Assembly: GCA_032209605.1 (NCBI GenBank)
Contig: JASFXZ010000033.1
Location: forward strand, 3,217,001-3,281,000
Source of the DNA: Mactromeris polynyma
Lineage: Eukaryota > Mollusca > Bivalvia > Venerida > Mactridae
Length of the DNA: 64,000 bases
Direction: 5' to 3'
This document shows positions 42,101 to 56,121 of the stretch, in pieces. Made by a program: the position numbers and the translations under genes. The notes under the pieces were generated by a model that was not told the origin of the DNA, did not search any database, and worked only from the letters and a program-made list of their open reading frames with translations. How positions within the stretch are numbered: the stretch's first letter is position 1; each line of letters begins with the position of its first letter.

Positions 42101-42474
42101 TTGACCTCCTTAGGTGCGTTATGTTTTGTGGATTGTTGTTTTTCCTGAGGTCTGCGTGGGGAGGTATTGTCTTGTGTATGTGGCGTTCCCCGTAGTTACG
42201 TATTCTCTCTGTTTCCTTAATGCATTAATTTATGTTGAAAGTAACTTGTTTCAATTGCTGTTACTTTGAATTGAGCATGAAATTTGTCAGTACTTTGATC
42301 ATATTAGAAATTAATACGCGATTATTCATGTAAACTCATTTGCCAAAAATGACTTAAATAATCCAGAAAAGCCGTTTTTATCAAGTTTACCATTCTACAA
42401 TCGATAAATCTCTGACATGTCAGCCATTATTCTCATCAAATCTATATACAAGAGGGCTATGGTGGCCCTATATC

Positions 42475-43395
42475 GCTCACCTGAGTACATTGCCATGTTG
42501 GCTTCAAGAGAGTCCAAGAGTGATTTCAATGATTTGACCGTGTGACCTACTGTTTGACCCGACATGACCTTTTACAATACTGGACTGGCATTTTATTAAG
42601 ACAAACATTCTGATCAAGTTGTATGTAGTTCCAGTAGAAATGCAGCCTCCCGAGAATCCTCAAGGATTTTAAATCATTTGATTATGTCTCCTAGTTTTTG
42701 ACCTCAGAATACCCAGTTTCAATTTTGACCTAAATCTTATTAAGGCAAACATTTTGATCAAGTCTCATGTAGATAAATTAAAAAAGTATCCTCTGGAGTG
42801 TTAACAAGGTTTTACTATAAATGAACCCAGTGACCTAGTTTTTTACCACGTATGGCACAGTTTCGAACTTAAATCAAGTCAAAATGTGACCACTGTTGTT
42901 GTTGTTGTATTTGCGTTTTTTATCGGCGCCACCGGTTTCCCACATGGGCGACACCTCCGGTAGAATGTTAGTCGTTTTCGATTGTTGGAGGATAGTGCAT
43001 GATACAGGAGATGCCCAAGTTCCAGAAGCACCCCTGGTTCTTTTACGTGCTCGATGTAAAGCATCATACACGTGACCTCGGTTTTTGTACTGTCAGTGAT
43101 GGAGCGGGGAATCGAACCTGCGATTACTGTACCAGCGCGTTACGGATTCGCTACAGTGACTTCTGGAGTGTTTACAAGGTTTTACTTAAATTTGACATAG
43201 TGACCTACTTTTTGACCCCACATGACCCAGTTTCGAAGTTGACCTAAATTGTATTGAGACAAATATTCTGACCAAGTTTCATGCAGAGCAGGTACAATAT
43301 GTTACCTCTAGAGTGTTTACAATCTAAAGTGTTTACGACGACGGACAGAGTGCGATCCCAATATCTCACGTTGAGCACTTCATGGTCAGGTGAGC
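42475..43395 (-). mobile_element. Mollusc-type inverted-repeat element, copy in unit 11
   Basis: Ends intact; B-type. Confidence 0.63.
42892..43155 (-). mobile_element. Nested SINE, copy in unit 11
   Basis: B-type variant. Confidence 0.73.
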
Positions 43396-46300
43396 TAAAC
43401 TCACAGGAAGGTACATGTACTATTTTCTTGAGACGATGAATATGGATGGCGGTGCTTCGAGTAGAACTTCCGGTCAAGACGATGATAGCAGAGAAACGTT
43501 AAAGCGCCTCAAAACGACGTGTAAAAATCGTTGCATATGTGTCCGTCTTAAATGTAAAATGGATTACACAGCATAACGATCATTATTTCTACAAGAACCA
43601 AGGTCATGTAACGTCGTTGCTAAATGACTTGTGACGTTGCTTGATGTCACCGAGAATAAATATGCGAGATGTATTTTTTCTGCCGACTCGTCCGCTTTTA
43701 TTTTGATTTGAAAGATCGTCGTGCCGACACGCTTCTTTAAACTCACTGAGAGAATGAAAATGTAAGACAAAAACACATCGCATAATTTAACACTGGATTC
43801 GAATGTGTAAAGACTCACTTTGTTTCGTATGTTATCCTTTTTAATGTACCCCGTAAAAACCAACGTGTATTACTATTTAAGCCTGTTTTAATATGCACAT
43901 GGAACATAGCTTTAGTATTATTCAAGTTAATAGCTGTCAATACTTCGTTATTTCGGAATTCATGACGTCACGCCATGCGCAGATTCGTGTTACTATGATG
44001 AATACAGTTATTTATTTATAGACTGAAAACTAGTATGTACCCGTGTAAATGTGTGTGTCTGTGTTTTGCCTTTTAATTTCGCGTGTGAATGGTATTTAAA
44101 CGTTTTGATTGTTCACTTGGGTGGTCTCTTAATACAATGTCTACTGTATACGTATATTGAAATCATAGGAAATGGGGATTTTCCGTCATCGTTCCGTTGA
44201 ATATCGACGATTTACGAAAACTGTTCTAAATTGAATAAATTCACATACTGTTTTTGTTTTATTGTCGACTGTTAAATATTAACGATTGAAATATTAATAA
44301 TGACAGGTAAAAAGTACAGTAAACAACATGATCAAATAATATTTCCCATACGTGAACTACTGTGCGAAGATAAGATGTGTTTGAACAGTCGCATAGAAAC
44401 AGAATTGTATCGGTTCTTAATTTTAAAAATAATGCATTAATGATTCGTGTAACTTGTGCAGAAAGTGCAACTAGGTGACAGTTGTCAACCGCCTAATCCT
44501 GCCATTTCTGGGACAGATTGTCGAGTTTGACATGTTGATGATCCATCCTTCTGACTGTCTATACCAATTCTTTGTATACAATCTTGTATGTTCAACTCCT
44601 ATATTATTTAATATACTGACATAACAAAGTGTTCTTGATAGACTATTGTGATAGTAATCTATGTCCAAGTGACATCTGTGATCTGCGGTTAGCCCCTTGC
44701 TGACAGCATTTTCAGTGCTTTGATTGTTGAAATGTACTTAAATAGCAAGCTCAAGTTTGATAGTATTAAGGATATAAGGGTATTGAAATATATTCACAAT
44801 CTTAAGCATCTTTGTGAAAACTAGGCCAGGTACTTCGATATTCAAATTATGATATATCCATTACCATAAATTATCTAAGGTGATTTTTTTCTGTTAATGT
44901 TAATAATTGTTAACTTGAAAAGTAAGTTAAACTATGGTACACATGTACTCATGTGATTTGCAATATCTAATTGTATTCAAAAAGTATTCAAAACATGTCT
45001 CGTATACCGATACATCACCTGTCTTATATACGACTGCCTAGAATAAAAGTATTATTTATAAATTTTGGAAAATAGAGACTTATTCCTGCAGAATTCTATG
45101 CAGAATATAGCTGCTGCACTTATAGGGCAAAGTTATATTTTGAATACTAGGTATTTTTCTTAATTCCTTATTTTTTTCTCTACTCACTTTTCTTTGTATT
45201 TTTGTATTTACTACGTATGTTACCACCGCTCGTTTGAATCTTTGTAGATTAAAATTAGTGAAGTTTATTTTGTCGTTTCTTAGTTATTTTACTTTCATTT
45301 ATATTGATGATCTTAGGGAAACTAAAGCATGCCTAAATGTCTTAATGTCAACAATGTCAAGATAATTCTCATACTCAAAAACAGACTTGAAATTTGTATA
45401 CAAAGATAATTTTACATTTGAATTGCATTCCGCTGTCCATTCCTGTAGATACTGATCCTTTAATCTCAATTCAAGCAGTTGTAAGATTTTGATTGGCATA
45501 AAAAATAATTATATTCACTTAAATGATCCAAGTTGCTGAAGTAGTATTAGGGCACTTAATCTGATATATAGAAAAATAAACGTCACTGGACAGTTCATGT
45601 GCAAACAAAATTGGTGATGCGAGATTCAGTTGTATAACAGAATACTGACACATTTTCGCTGTGTATACAAAACACCTACCTTAATAATCTAGTGTGCACT
45701 CATAATTTTACAACTTATAAAATAATCAACTTGCCAAAAGTGAATCTCGTGATTCCGCAATATTAACGCATGCGGAAAACGTACGAAAATGATTTTCGCC
45801 AAAGAGATAAAACAATCGAACGGATTTTTATTCAAACGTTATACAGGTTCTACATGTTGTGGTTATTACTGATTGTTTGATTGTTGATATGTCTGTTGAT
45901 ATGTACGTGATGGTTGGTTTATTTTAATGATTAGTTACTGCCTACTTAGTCAATTTATGTATATATGTTGGAAATCAATGACCATATAGCGATAAGGTGT
46001 GAGGTTAGCTAGCTGTTAAATCGATTTAAACCCCCAGTATGTTTTACTGACAGTTCCAAGGCTGTAATTCGCTATATGATTGTTGTTTCTGTTTGTGTTA
46101 TGAATGTTTTATGTTTTATGTTTCCCTTTCCCCTATGCAATTCTGTCACTTTATACTGTGTTCAGAGTGTTTCCTGCCCAATTTTGGCCTATTGTGGCCA
46201 GTTGTCTTGAATTGTCCTGTGAACTTTTCCATCCATTAATTCCCCCCGCCCCCTCCTTTTACTGTCCACTTTGATTCTCTTAATTATTCCTTATGGTCTG

Positions 46301-46717
46301 TTGGGCCGTTCCTTGTGCCTCTGTTCCTTAATATGTGTAACGTTTGACCTCCTTAGGTGCGTTATGTTTTGTGGATTGTTGTTTTTCCTGAGGTCTGCGT
46401 GGGGAGGTATTGTCTTGTGTATGTGGCGTTCCCCGTAGTTACGTATTCTCTCTGTTTCCTTAATGCATTAATTTATGTTGAAAGTAACTTGTTTCAATTG
46501 CTGTTACTTTGAATTGAGCATGAAATTTGTCAGTACTTTGATCATATTAGAAATTAATACGCGATTATTCATGTAAACTCATTTGCCAAAAATGACTTAA
46601 ATAATCCAGAAAAGCCGTTTTTATCAAGTTTACCATTCTACAATCGATAAATCTCTGACATGTCAGCCATTATTCTCATCAAATCTATATACAAGAGGGC
46701 TATGGTGGCCCTATATC

Positions 46718-47638
46718 GCTCACCTGAGTACATTGCCATGTTGGCTTCAAGAGAGTCCAAGAGTGATTTCAATGATTTGACCGTGTGACCTACTGTTTGA
46801 CCCGACATGACCTTTTACAATACTGGACTGGCATTTTATTAAGACAAACATTCTGATCAAGTTGTATGTAGTTCCAGTAGAAATGCAGCCTCCCGAGAAT
46901 CCTCAAGGATTTTAAATCATTTGATTATGTCTCCTAGTTTTTGGCCTCAGAATACCCAGTTTCAATTTTGACCTAAATCTTATTAAGGCAAACATTTTGA
47001 TCAAGTCTCATGTAGATAAATTAAAAAAGTATCCTCTGGAGTGTTAACAAGGTTTTACTATAAATGAACCCAGTGACCTAGTTTTTTACCACGTATGGCA
47101 CAGTTTCGAACTTAAATCAAGTCAAAATGTGACCACTGTTGTTGTTGTTGTATTTGCGTTTTTTATCGGCGCCACCGGTTTCCCACATGGGCGACACCTC
47201 CGGTAGAATGTTAGTCGTTTTCGATTGTTGGAGGATAGTGCATGATACAGGAGATGCCCAAGTTCCAGAAGCACCCCTGGTTCTTTTACGTGCTCGATGT
47301 AAAGCATCATACACGTGACCTCGGTTTTTGTACTGTCAGTGATGGAGCGGGGAATCGAACCTGCGATTACTGTACCAGCGCGTTACAGATTCGCTACAGT
47401 GACTTCTGGAGTGTTTACAAGGTTTTACTTAAATTTGACATAGTGACCTACTTTTTGACCCCACATGGCCCAGTTTCGAAGTTGACCTAAATTGTATTGA
47501 GACAAATATTCTGACCAAGTTTCATGCAGAGCAGGTACAATATGTTACCTCTAGAGTGTTTACAATCTAAAGTGTTTACGACGACGGACAGAGTGCGATC
47601 CCAATATCTCACGTTGAGCACTTCATGGTCAGGTGAGC
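46718..47638 (-). mobile_element. Mollusc-type inverted-repeat element, copy in unit 12
   Basis: Ends intact; A-type. Confidence 0.63.
47135..47398 (-). mobile_element. Nested SINE, copy in unit 12
   Basis: A-type variant. Confidence 0.73.
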
Positions 47639-50600
47639 TAAACTCACAGGAAGGTACATGTACTATTTTCTTGAGACGATGAATATGGATGGCGGTGCTT
47701 CGAGTAGAACTTCCGGTCAAGACGATGATAGCAGAGAAGCGCCTCAAAACGACGTGTAAAAATCGTTGCATATGTGTCCGTCTTAAATGTAAAATGGATT
47801 ACACAGCATAACGATCATTATTTCTACAAGAACCAAGGTCATGTAACGTCGTTGCTAAATGACTTGTGACGTTGCTTGATGTCACCGAGAATAAATATGC
47901 GAGATGTATTTTTTCTGCCGACTCGTCCGCTTTTATTTTGATTTGAAAGATCGTCGTGCCGACACGCTTCTTTAAACTCACTGAGAGAATGAAAATGTAA
48001 GACAAAAACACATCGCATAATTTAACACTGGATTCGAATGTGTAAAGACTCACTTTGTTTCGTATGTTATCCTTTTTAATGTACCCCGTAAAAACCAACG
48101 TGTATTACTATTTAAGCCTGTTTTAATATGCACATGGAACATAGCTTTAGTATTATTCAAGTTAATAGCTGTCAATACTTCGTTATTTCGGAATTCATGA
48201 CGTCACGCCATGCGCAGATTCGTGTTACTATGATGAATACAGTTATTTATTTATAGACTGAAAACTAGTATGTACCCGTGTAAATGTGTGTGTCTGTGTT
48301 TTGCCTTTTAATTTCGCGTGTGAATGGTATTTAAACGTTTTGATTGTTCACTTGGGTGGTCTCTTAATACAATGTCTACTGTATACGTATATTGAAATCA
48401 TAGGAAATGGGGATTTTCCGTCATCGTTCCGTTGAATATCGACGATTTACGAAAACTGTTCTAAATTGAATAAATTCACATACTGTTTTTGTTTTATTGT
48501 CGACTGTTAAATATTAACGATTGAAATATTAATAATGACAGGTAAAAAGTACAGTAAACAACATGATCAAATAATATTTCCCATACGTGAACTACTGTGC
48601 GAAGATAAGATGTGTTTGAACAGTCGCATAGAAACAGAATTGTATCGGTTCTTAATTTTAAAAATAATGCATTAATGATTCGTGTAACTTGTGCAGAAAG
48701 TGCAACTAGGTGACAGTTGTCAACCGCCTAATCCTGCCATTTCTGGGACAGATTGTCGAGTTTGACATGTTGATGATCCATCCTTCTGACTGTCTATACC
48801 AATTCTTTGTATACAATCTTGTATGTTCAACTCCTATATTATTTAATATACTGACATAACAAAGTGTTCTTGATAGACTATTGTGATAGTAATCTATGTC
48901 CAAGTGACATCTGTGATCTGCGGTTAGCCCCTTGCTGACAGCATTTTCAGTGCTTTGATTGTTGAAATGTACTTAAATAGCAAGCTCAAGTTTGATAGTA
49001 TTAAGGATATAAGGGTATTGAAATATATTCACAATCTTAAGCATCTTTGTGAAAACTAGGCCAGGTACTTCGATATTCAAATTATGATATATCCATTACC
49101 ATAAATTATCTAAGGTGATTTTTTTCTGTTAATGTTAATAATTGTTAACTTGAAAAGTAAGTTAAAGTATGGTACACATGTACTCATGTGATTTGCAATA
49201 TCTAATTGTATTCAAAAAGTATTCAAAACATGTCTCGTATACCGATACATCACCTGTCTTATATACGACTGCCTAGAATAAAAGTATTATTTATAAATTT
49301 TGGAAAATAGAGACTTATTCCTGCAGAATTCTATGCAGAATATAGCTGCTGCACTTATAGGGCAAAGTTATATTTTGAATACTAGGTATTTTTCTTAATT
49401 CCTTATTTTTTTCTCTACTCACTTTTCTTTGTATTTTTGTATTTACTACGTATGTTACCACCGCTCGTTTGAATCTTTGTAGATTAAAATTAGTGAAGTT
49501 TATTTTGTCGTTTCTTAGTTATTTTACTTTCATTTATATTGATGATCTTAGGGAAACTAAAGCATGCCTAAATGTCTTAATGTCAACAATGTCAAGATAA
49601 TTCTCATACTCAAAAACAGACTTGAAATTTGTATACAAAGATAATTTTACATTTGAATTGCATTCCGCTGTCCATTCCTGTAGATACTGATCCTTTAATC
49701 TCAATTCAAGCAGTTGTAAGATTTTGATTGGCATAAAAAATAATTATATTCACTTAAATGATCCAAGTTGCTGAAGTAGTATTAGGGCACTTAATCTGAT
49801 ATATAGAAAAATAAACGTCACTGGACAGTTCATGTGCAAACAAAATTGGTGATGCGAGATTCAGTTGTATAACAGAATACTGACACATTTTCGCTGTGTA
49901 TACAAAACACCTACCTTAATAATCTAGTGTGCACTCATAATTTTACAACTTATAAAATAATCAACTTGCCAAAAGTGAATCTCGTGATTCCGCAATATTA
50001 ACGCATGCGGAAAACGTACGAAAATGATTTTCGCCAAAGAGATAAAACAATCGAACGGATTTTTATTCAAACGTTATACAGGTTCTACATGTTGTGGTTA
50101 TTACTGATTGTTTGATTGTTGATATGTCTGTTGATATGTACGTGATGGTTGGTTTATTTTAATGATTAGTTACTGCCTACTTAGTCAATTTATGTATATA
50201 TGTTGGAAATCAATGACCATATAGCGATAAGGTGTGAGGTTAGCTAGCTGTTAAATCGATTTAAACCCCCAGTATTTTTTACTGACAGTTCCAAGGCTGT
50301 AATTCGCTATATGATTGTTGTTTCTGTTTGTGTTATGAATGTTTTATGTTTTATGTTTCCCTTTCCCCTATGCAATTCTGTCACTTTATACTGTGTTCAG
50401 AGTGTTTCCTGCCCAATTTTGGCCTATTGTGGCCAGTTGTCTTGAATTGTCCTGTGAACTTTTCCATCCATTAATTCCCCCCGCCCCCTCCTTTTACTGT
50501 CCACTTTGATTCTCTTAATTATTCCTTATGGTCTGTTGGGCCGTTCCTTGTGCCTCTGTTCCTTAATATGTGTAACGTTTGACCTCCTTAGGTGCGTTAT

Positions 50601-50952
50601 GTTTTGTGGATTGTTGTTTTTCCTGAGGTCTGCGTGGGGAGGTATTGTCTTGTGTATGTGGCGTTCCCCGTAGTTACGTATTCTCTCTGTTTCCTTAATG
50701 CATTAATTTATGTTGAAAGTAACTTGTTTCAATTGCTGTTACTTTGAATTGAGCATGAAATTTGTCAGTACTTTGATCATATTAGAAATTAATACGCGAT
50801 TATTCATGTAAACTCATTTGCCAAAAATGACTTAAATAATCCAGAAAAGCCGTTTTTATCAAGTTTACCATTCTACAATCGATAAATCTCTGACATGTCA
50901 GCCATTATTCTCATCAAATCTATATACAAGAGGGCTATGGTGGCCCTATATC

Positions 50953-51873
50953 GCTCACCTGAGTACATTGCCATGTTGGCTTCAAGAGAGTCCAAGAGTG
51001 ATTTCAATGATTTGACCGTGTGACCTACTGTTTGACCCGACATGACCTTTTACAATACTGGACTGGCATTTTATTAAGACAAACATTCTGATCAAGTTGT
51101 ATGTAGTTCCAGTAGAAATGCAGCCTCCCGAGAATCCTCAAGGATTTTAAATCATTTGATTATGTCTCCTAGTTTTTGACCTCAGAATACCCAGTTTCAA
51201 TTTTGACCTAAATCTTATTAAGGCAAACATTTTGATCAAGTCTCATGTAGATAAATTAAAAAAGTATCCTCTGGAGTGTTAACAAGGTTTTACTATAAAT
51301 GAACCCAGTGACCTAGTTTTTTACCACGTATGGCACAGTTTCGAACTTAAATCAAGTCAAAATGTGACCACTGTTGTTGTTGTTGTATTTGCGTTTTTTA
51401 TCGGCGCCACCGGTTTCCCACATGGGCGACACCTCCGGTAGAATGTTAGTCGTTTTCGATTGTTGGAGGATAGTGCATGATACAGGAGATGCCCAAGTTC
51501 CAGAAGCACCCCTGGTTCTTTTACGTGCTCGATGTAAAGCATCATACACGTGACCTCGGTTTTTGTACTGTCAGTGATGGAGCGGGGAATCGAACCTGCG
51601 ATTACTGTACCAGCGCGTTACGGATTCGCTACAGTGACTTCTGGAGTGTTTACAAGGTTTTACTTAAATTTGACATAGTGACCTACTTTTTGACCCCACA
51701 TGACCCAGTTTCGAAGTTGACCTAAATTGTATTGAGACAAATATTCTGACCAAGTTTCATGCAGAGCAGGTACAATATGTTACCTCTAGAGTGTTTACAA
51801 TCTAAAGTGTTTACGACGACGGACAGAGTGCGATCCCAATATCTCACGTTGAGCACTTCATGGTCAGGTGAGC
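50953..51873 (-). mobile_element. Mollusc-type inverted-repeat element, copy in unit 13
   Basis: Ends intact; B-type. Confidence 0.63.
51370..51633 (-). mobile_element. Nested SINE, copy in unit 13
   Basis: B-type variant. Confidence 0.73.
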
Positions 51874-54800
51874 TAAACTCACAGGAAGGTACATGTACTA
51901 TTTTCTTGAGACGATGAATATGGATGGCGGTGCTTCGAGTAGAACTTCCGGTCAAGACGATGATAGCAGAGAAACGTTAAAGCGCCTCAAAACGACGTGT
52001 AAAAATCGTTGCATATGTGTCCGTCTTAAATGTAAAATGGATTACACAGCATAACGATCATTATTTCTACAAGAACCAAGGTCATGTAACGTCGTTGCTA
52101 AATGACTTGTGACGTTGCTTGATGTCACCGAGAATAAATATGCGAGATGTATTTTTTCTGCCGACTCGTCCGCTTTTATTTTGATTTGAAAGATCGTCGT
52201 GCCGACACGCTTCTTTAAACTCACTGAGAGAATGAAAATGTAAGACAAAAACACATCGCATAATTTAACACTGGATTCGAATGTGTAAAGACTCACTTTG
52301 TTTCGTATGTTATCCTTTTTAATGTACCCCGTAAAAACCAACGTGTATTACTATTTAAGCCTGTTTTAATATGCACATGGAACATAGCTTTAGTATTATT
52401 CAAGTTAATAGCTGTCAATACTTCGTTATTTCGGAATTCATGACGTCACGCCATGCGCAGATTCGTGTTACTATGATGAATACAGTTATTTATTTATAGA
52501 CTGAAAACTAGTATGTACCCGTGTAAATGTGTGTGTCTGTGTTTTTCCTTTTAATTTCGCGTGTGAATGGTATTTAAACGTTTTGATTGTTCACTTGGGT
52601 GGTCTCTTAATACAATGTCTACTGTATACGTATATTGAAATCATAGGAAATGGGGATTTTCCGTCATCGTTCCGTTGAATATCGACGATTTACGAAAACT
52701 GTTCTAAATTGAATAAATTCACATACTGTTTTTGTTTTATTGTCGACTGTTAAATATTAACGATTGAAATATTAATAATGACAGGTAAAAAGTACAGTAA
52801 ACAACATGATCAAATAATATTTCCCATACGTGAACTACTGTGCGAAGATAAGATGTGTTTGAACAGTCGCATAGAAACAGAATTGTATCGGTTCTTAATT
52901 TTAAAAATAATGCATTAATGATTCGTGTAACTTGTGCAGAAAGTGCAACTAGGTGACAGTTGTCAACCGCCTAATCCTGCCATTTCTGGGACAGATTGTC
53001 GAGTTTGACATGTTGATGATCCATCCTTCTGACTGTCTATACCAATTCTTTGTATACAATCTTGTATGTTCAACTCCTATATTATTTAATATACTGACAT
53101 AACAAAGTGTTCTTGATAGACTATTGTGATAGTAATCTATGTCCAAGTGACATCTGTGATCTGCGGTTAGCCCCTTGCTGACAGCATTTTCAGTGCTTTG
53201 ATTGTTGAAATGTACTTAAATAGCAAGCTCAAGTTTGATAGTATTAAGGATATAAGGGTATTGAAATATATTCACAATCTTAAGCATCTTTGTGAAAACT
53301 AGGCCAGGTACTTCGATATTCAAATTATGATATATCCATTACCATAAATTATCTAAGGTGATTTTTTTCTGTTAATGTTAATAATTGTTAACTTGAAAAG
53401 TAAGTTAAAGTATGGTACACATGTACTCATGTGATTTGCAATATCTAATTGTATTCAAAAAGTATTCAAAACATGTCTCGTATACCGATACATCACCTGT
53501 CTTATATACGACTGCCTAGAATAAAAGTATTATTTATAAATTTTGGAAAATAGAGACTTATTCCTGCAGAATTCTATGCAGAATATAGCTGCTGCACTTA
53601 TAGGGCAAAGTTATATTTTGAATGCTAGGTATTTTTCTTAATTCCTTATTTTTTTCTCTACTCACTTTTCTTTGTATTTTTGTATTTACTACGTATGTTA
53701 CCACCGCTCGTTTGAATCTTTGTAGATTAAAATTAGTGAAGTTTATTTAGTCGTTTCTTAGTTATTTTACTTTCATTTATATTGATGATCTTAGGGAAAC
53801 TAAAGCATGCCTAAATGTCTTAATGTCAACAATGTCAAGATAATTCTCATACTCAAAAACAGACTTGAAATTTGTATACAAAGATAATTTTACATTTGAA
53901 TTGCATTCCGCTGTCCATTCCTGTAGATACTGATCCTTTAATCGCAATTCAAGCAGTTGTAAGAATAGATTTTGATTGGCATAAAAAATAATTATATTCA
54001 CTTAAATGATCCAAGTTGCTGAAGTAGTATTAGGGCACTTAATCTGATATATAGAAAAATAAACGTCACTGGACAGTTCATGTGCAAACAAAATTGGTGA
54101 TGCGAGATTCAGTTGTATAACAGAATACTGACACATTTTCGCTGTGTATACAAAACACCTACCTTAATAATCTAGTGTGCACTCATAATTTTACAACTTA
54201 TAAAATAATCAACTTGCCAAAAGTGAATCTCGTGATTCCGCAATATTAACGCATGCGGAAAACGTACGAAAATGATTTTCGCCAAAGAGATAAAACAATC
54301 GAACGGATTTTTATTCAAACGTTATACAGGTTCTACATGTTGTGGTTATTACTGATTGTTTGATTGTTGATATGTCTGTTGATATGTACGTGATGGTTGG
54401 TTTATTTTAATGATTAGTTACTGCCTACTTAGTCAATTTATGTATATATGTTGGAAATCAATGACCATATAGCGATAAGGTGTGAGGTTAGCTAGCTGTT
54501 AAATCGATTTAAACCCCCAGTATTTTTTACTGACAGTTCCAAGGCTGTAATTCGCTATATGATTGTTGTTTCTGTTTGTGTTATGAATGTTTTATGTTTT
54601 ATGTTTCCCTTTCCCCTATGCAATTCTGTCACTTTATACTGTGTTCAGAGTGTTTCCTGCCCAATTTTGGCCTATTGTGGCCAGTTGTCTTGAATTGTCC
54701 TGTGAACTTTTCCATCCATTAATTCCCCCCGCCCCCTCCTTTTACTGTCCACTTTGATCCTCTTAATTATTCCTTATGGTCTGTTGGGCCGTTCCTTGTG

Positions 54801-55200
54801 CCTCTGTTCCTTAATATGTGTAACGTTTGACCTCCTTAGGTGCGTTATGTTTTGTGGATTGTTGTTTTTCCTGAGGTCTGCGTGGGGAGGTATTGTCTTG
54901 TGTATGTGGCGTTCCCCGTAGTTACGTATTCTCTCTGTTTCCTTAATGCATTAATTTATGTTGAAAGTAACTTGTTTCAATTGCTGTTACTTTGAATTGA
55001 GCATGAAATTTGTCAGTACTTTGATCATATTAGAAATTAATACGCGATTATTCATGTAAACTCATTTGCCAAAAATGACTTAAATAATCCAGAAAAGCCG
55101 TTTTTATCAAGTTTACCATTCTACAATCGATAAATCTCTGACATGTCAGCCATTATTCTCATCAAATCTATATACAAGAGGGCTATGGTGGCCCTATATC

Positions 55201-56121
55201 GCTCACCTGAGTACATTGCCATGTTGGCTTCAAGAGAGTCCAAGAGTGATTTCAATGATTTGACCGTGTGACCTACTGTTTGACCCGACATGACCTTTTA
55301 CAATACTGGACTGGCATTTTATTAAGACAAACATTCTGATCAAGTTGTATGTAGTTCCAGTAGAAATGCAGCCTCCCGAGAATCCTCAAGGATTTTAAAT
55401 CATTTGATTATGTCTCCTAGTTTTTGACCTCAGAATACCCAGTTTCAATTTTGACCTAAATCTTATTAAGGCAAACATTTTGATCAAGTCTCATGTAGAT
55501 AAATTAAAAAAGTATCCTCTGGAGTGTTAACAAGGTTTTACTATAAATGAACCCAGTGACCTAGTTTTTTACCACGTATGGCACAGTTTCGAACTTAAAT
55601 CAAGTCAAAATGTGACCACTGTTGTTGTTGTTGTATTTGCGTTTTTTATCGGCGCCACCGGTTTCCCACATGGGCGACACCTCCGGTAGAATGTTAGTCG
55701 TTTTCGATTGTTGGAGGATAGTGCATGATACAGGAGATGCCCAAGTTCCAGAAGCACCCCTGGTTCTTTTACGTGCTCGATGTAAAGCATCATACACGTG
55801 ACCTCGGTTTTTGTACTGTCAGTGATGGAGCGGGGAATCGAACCTGCGATTACTGTACCAGCGCGTTACGGATTCGCTACAGTGACTTCTGGAGTGTTTA
55901 CAAGGTTTTACTTAAATTTGACATAGTGACCTACTTTTTGACCCCACATGACCCAGTTTCGAAGTTGACCTAAATTGTATTGAGACAAATATTCTGACCA
56001 AGTTTCATGCAGAGCAGGTACAATATGTTACCTCTAGAGTGTTTACAATCTAAAGTGTTTACGACGACGGACAGAGTGCGATCCCAATATCTCACGTTGA
56101 GCACTTCATGGTCAGGTGAGC
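55201..56121 (-). mobile_element. Mollusc-type inverted-repeat element, copy in unit 14
   Basis: Ends intact; B-type. Confidence 0.63.
55618..55881 (-). mobile_element. Nested SINE, copy in unit 14
   Basis: B-type variant. Confidence 0.73.

Larger units (their letters stand above)
38148..42382. repeat. Tandem macrosatellite unit 10 (subtype A, 4235 bp)
   Basis: All six diagnostic positions are A-type; no private change noticed. Confidence 0.97.
42383..46625. repeat. Tandem macrosatellite unit 11 (subtype B, 4243 bp)
   Basis: B-type except C at 44932, which only unit 2 among the B units shares. G at 46041 (agtatgttttac) matches unit 7 exactly four units (16,956 bp) upstream. Confidence 0.97.
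46626..50860. repeat. Tandem macrosatellite unit 12 (A-type first part, B-type second part, 4235 bp)
   Basis: A-type at offsets 319, 762, 843 and the indel, but B-type at the 2542-equivalent (G at 49167) and near the end (aatgattag). The A-to-B switch lies between about 47738 and 49167. Confidence 0.97.
50861..55108. repeat. Tandem macrosatellite unit 13 (subtype B, 4248 bp, most divergent full unit)
   Basis: B-type at all diagnostic positions, with the largest set of private changes I saw: T at 52546, G at 53624, A at 53749, G at 53944, a 5-bp insertion (aatag, about 53964-53968) and C at 54759. The insertion makes it 5 bp longer than other B units. It is the last complete unit before the array edge. 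Confidence 0.97.
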
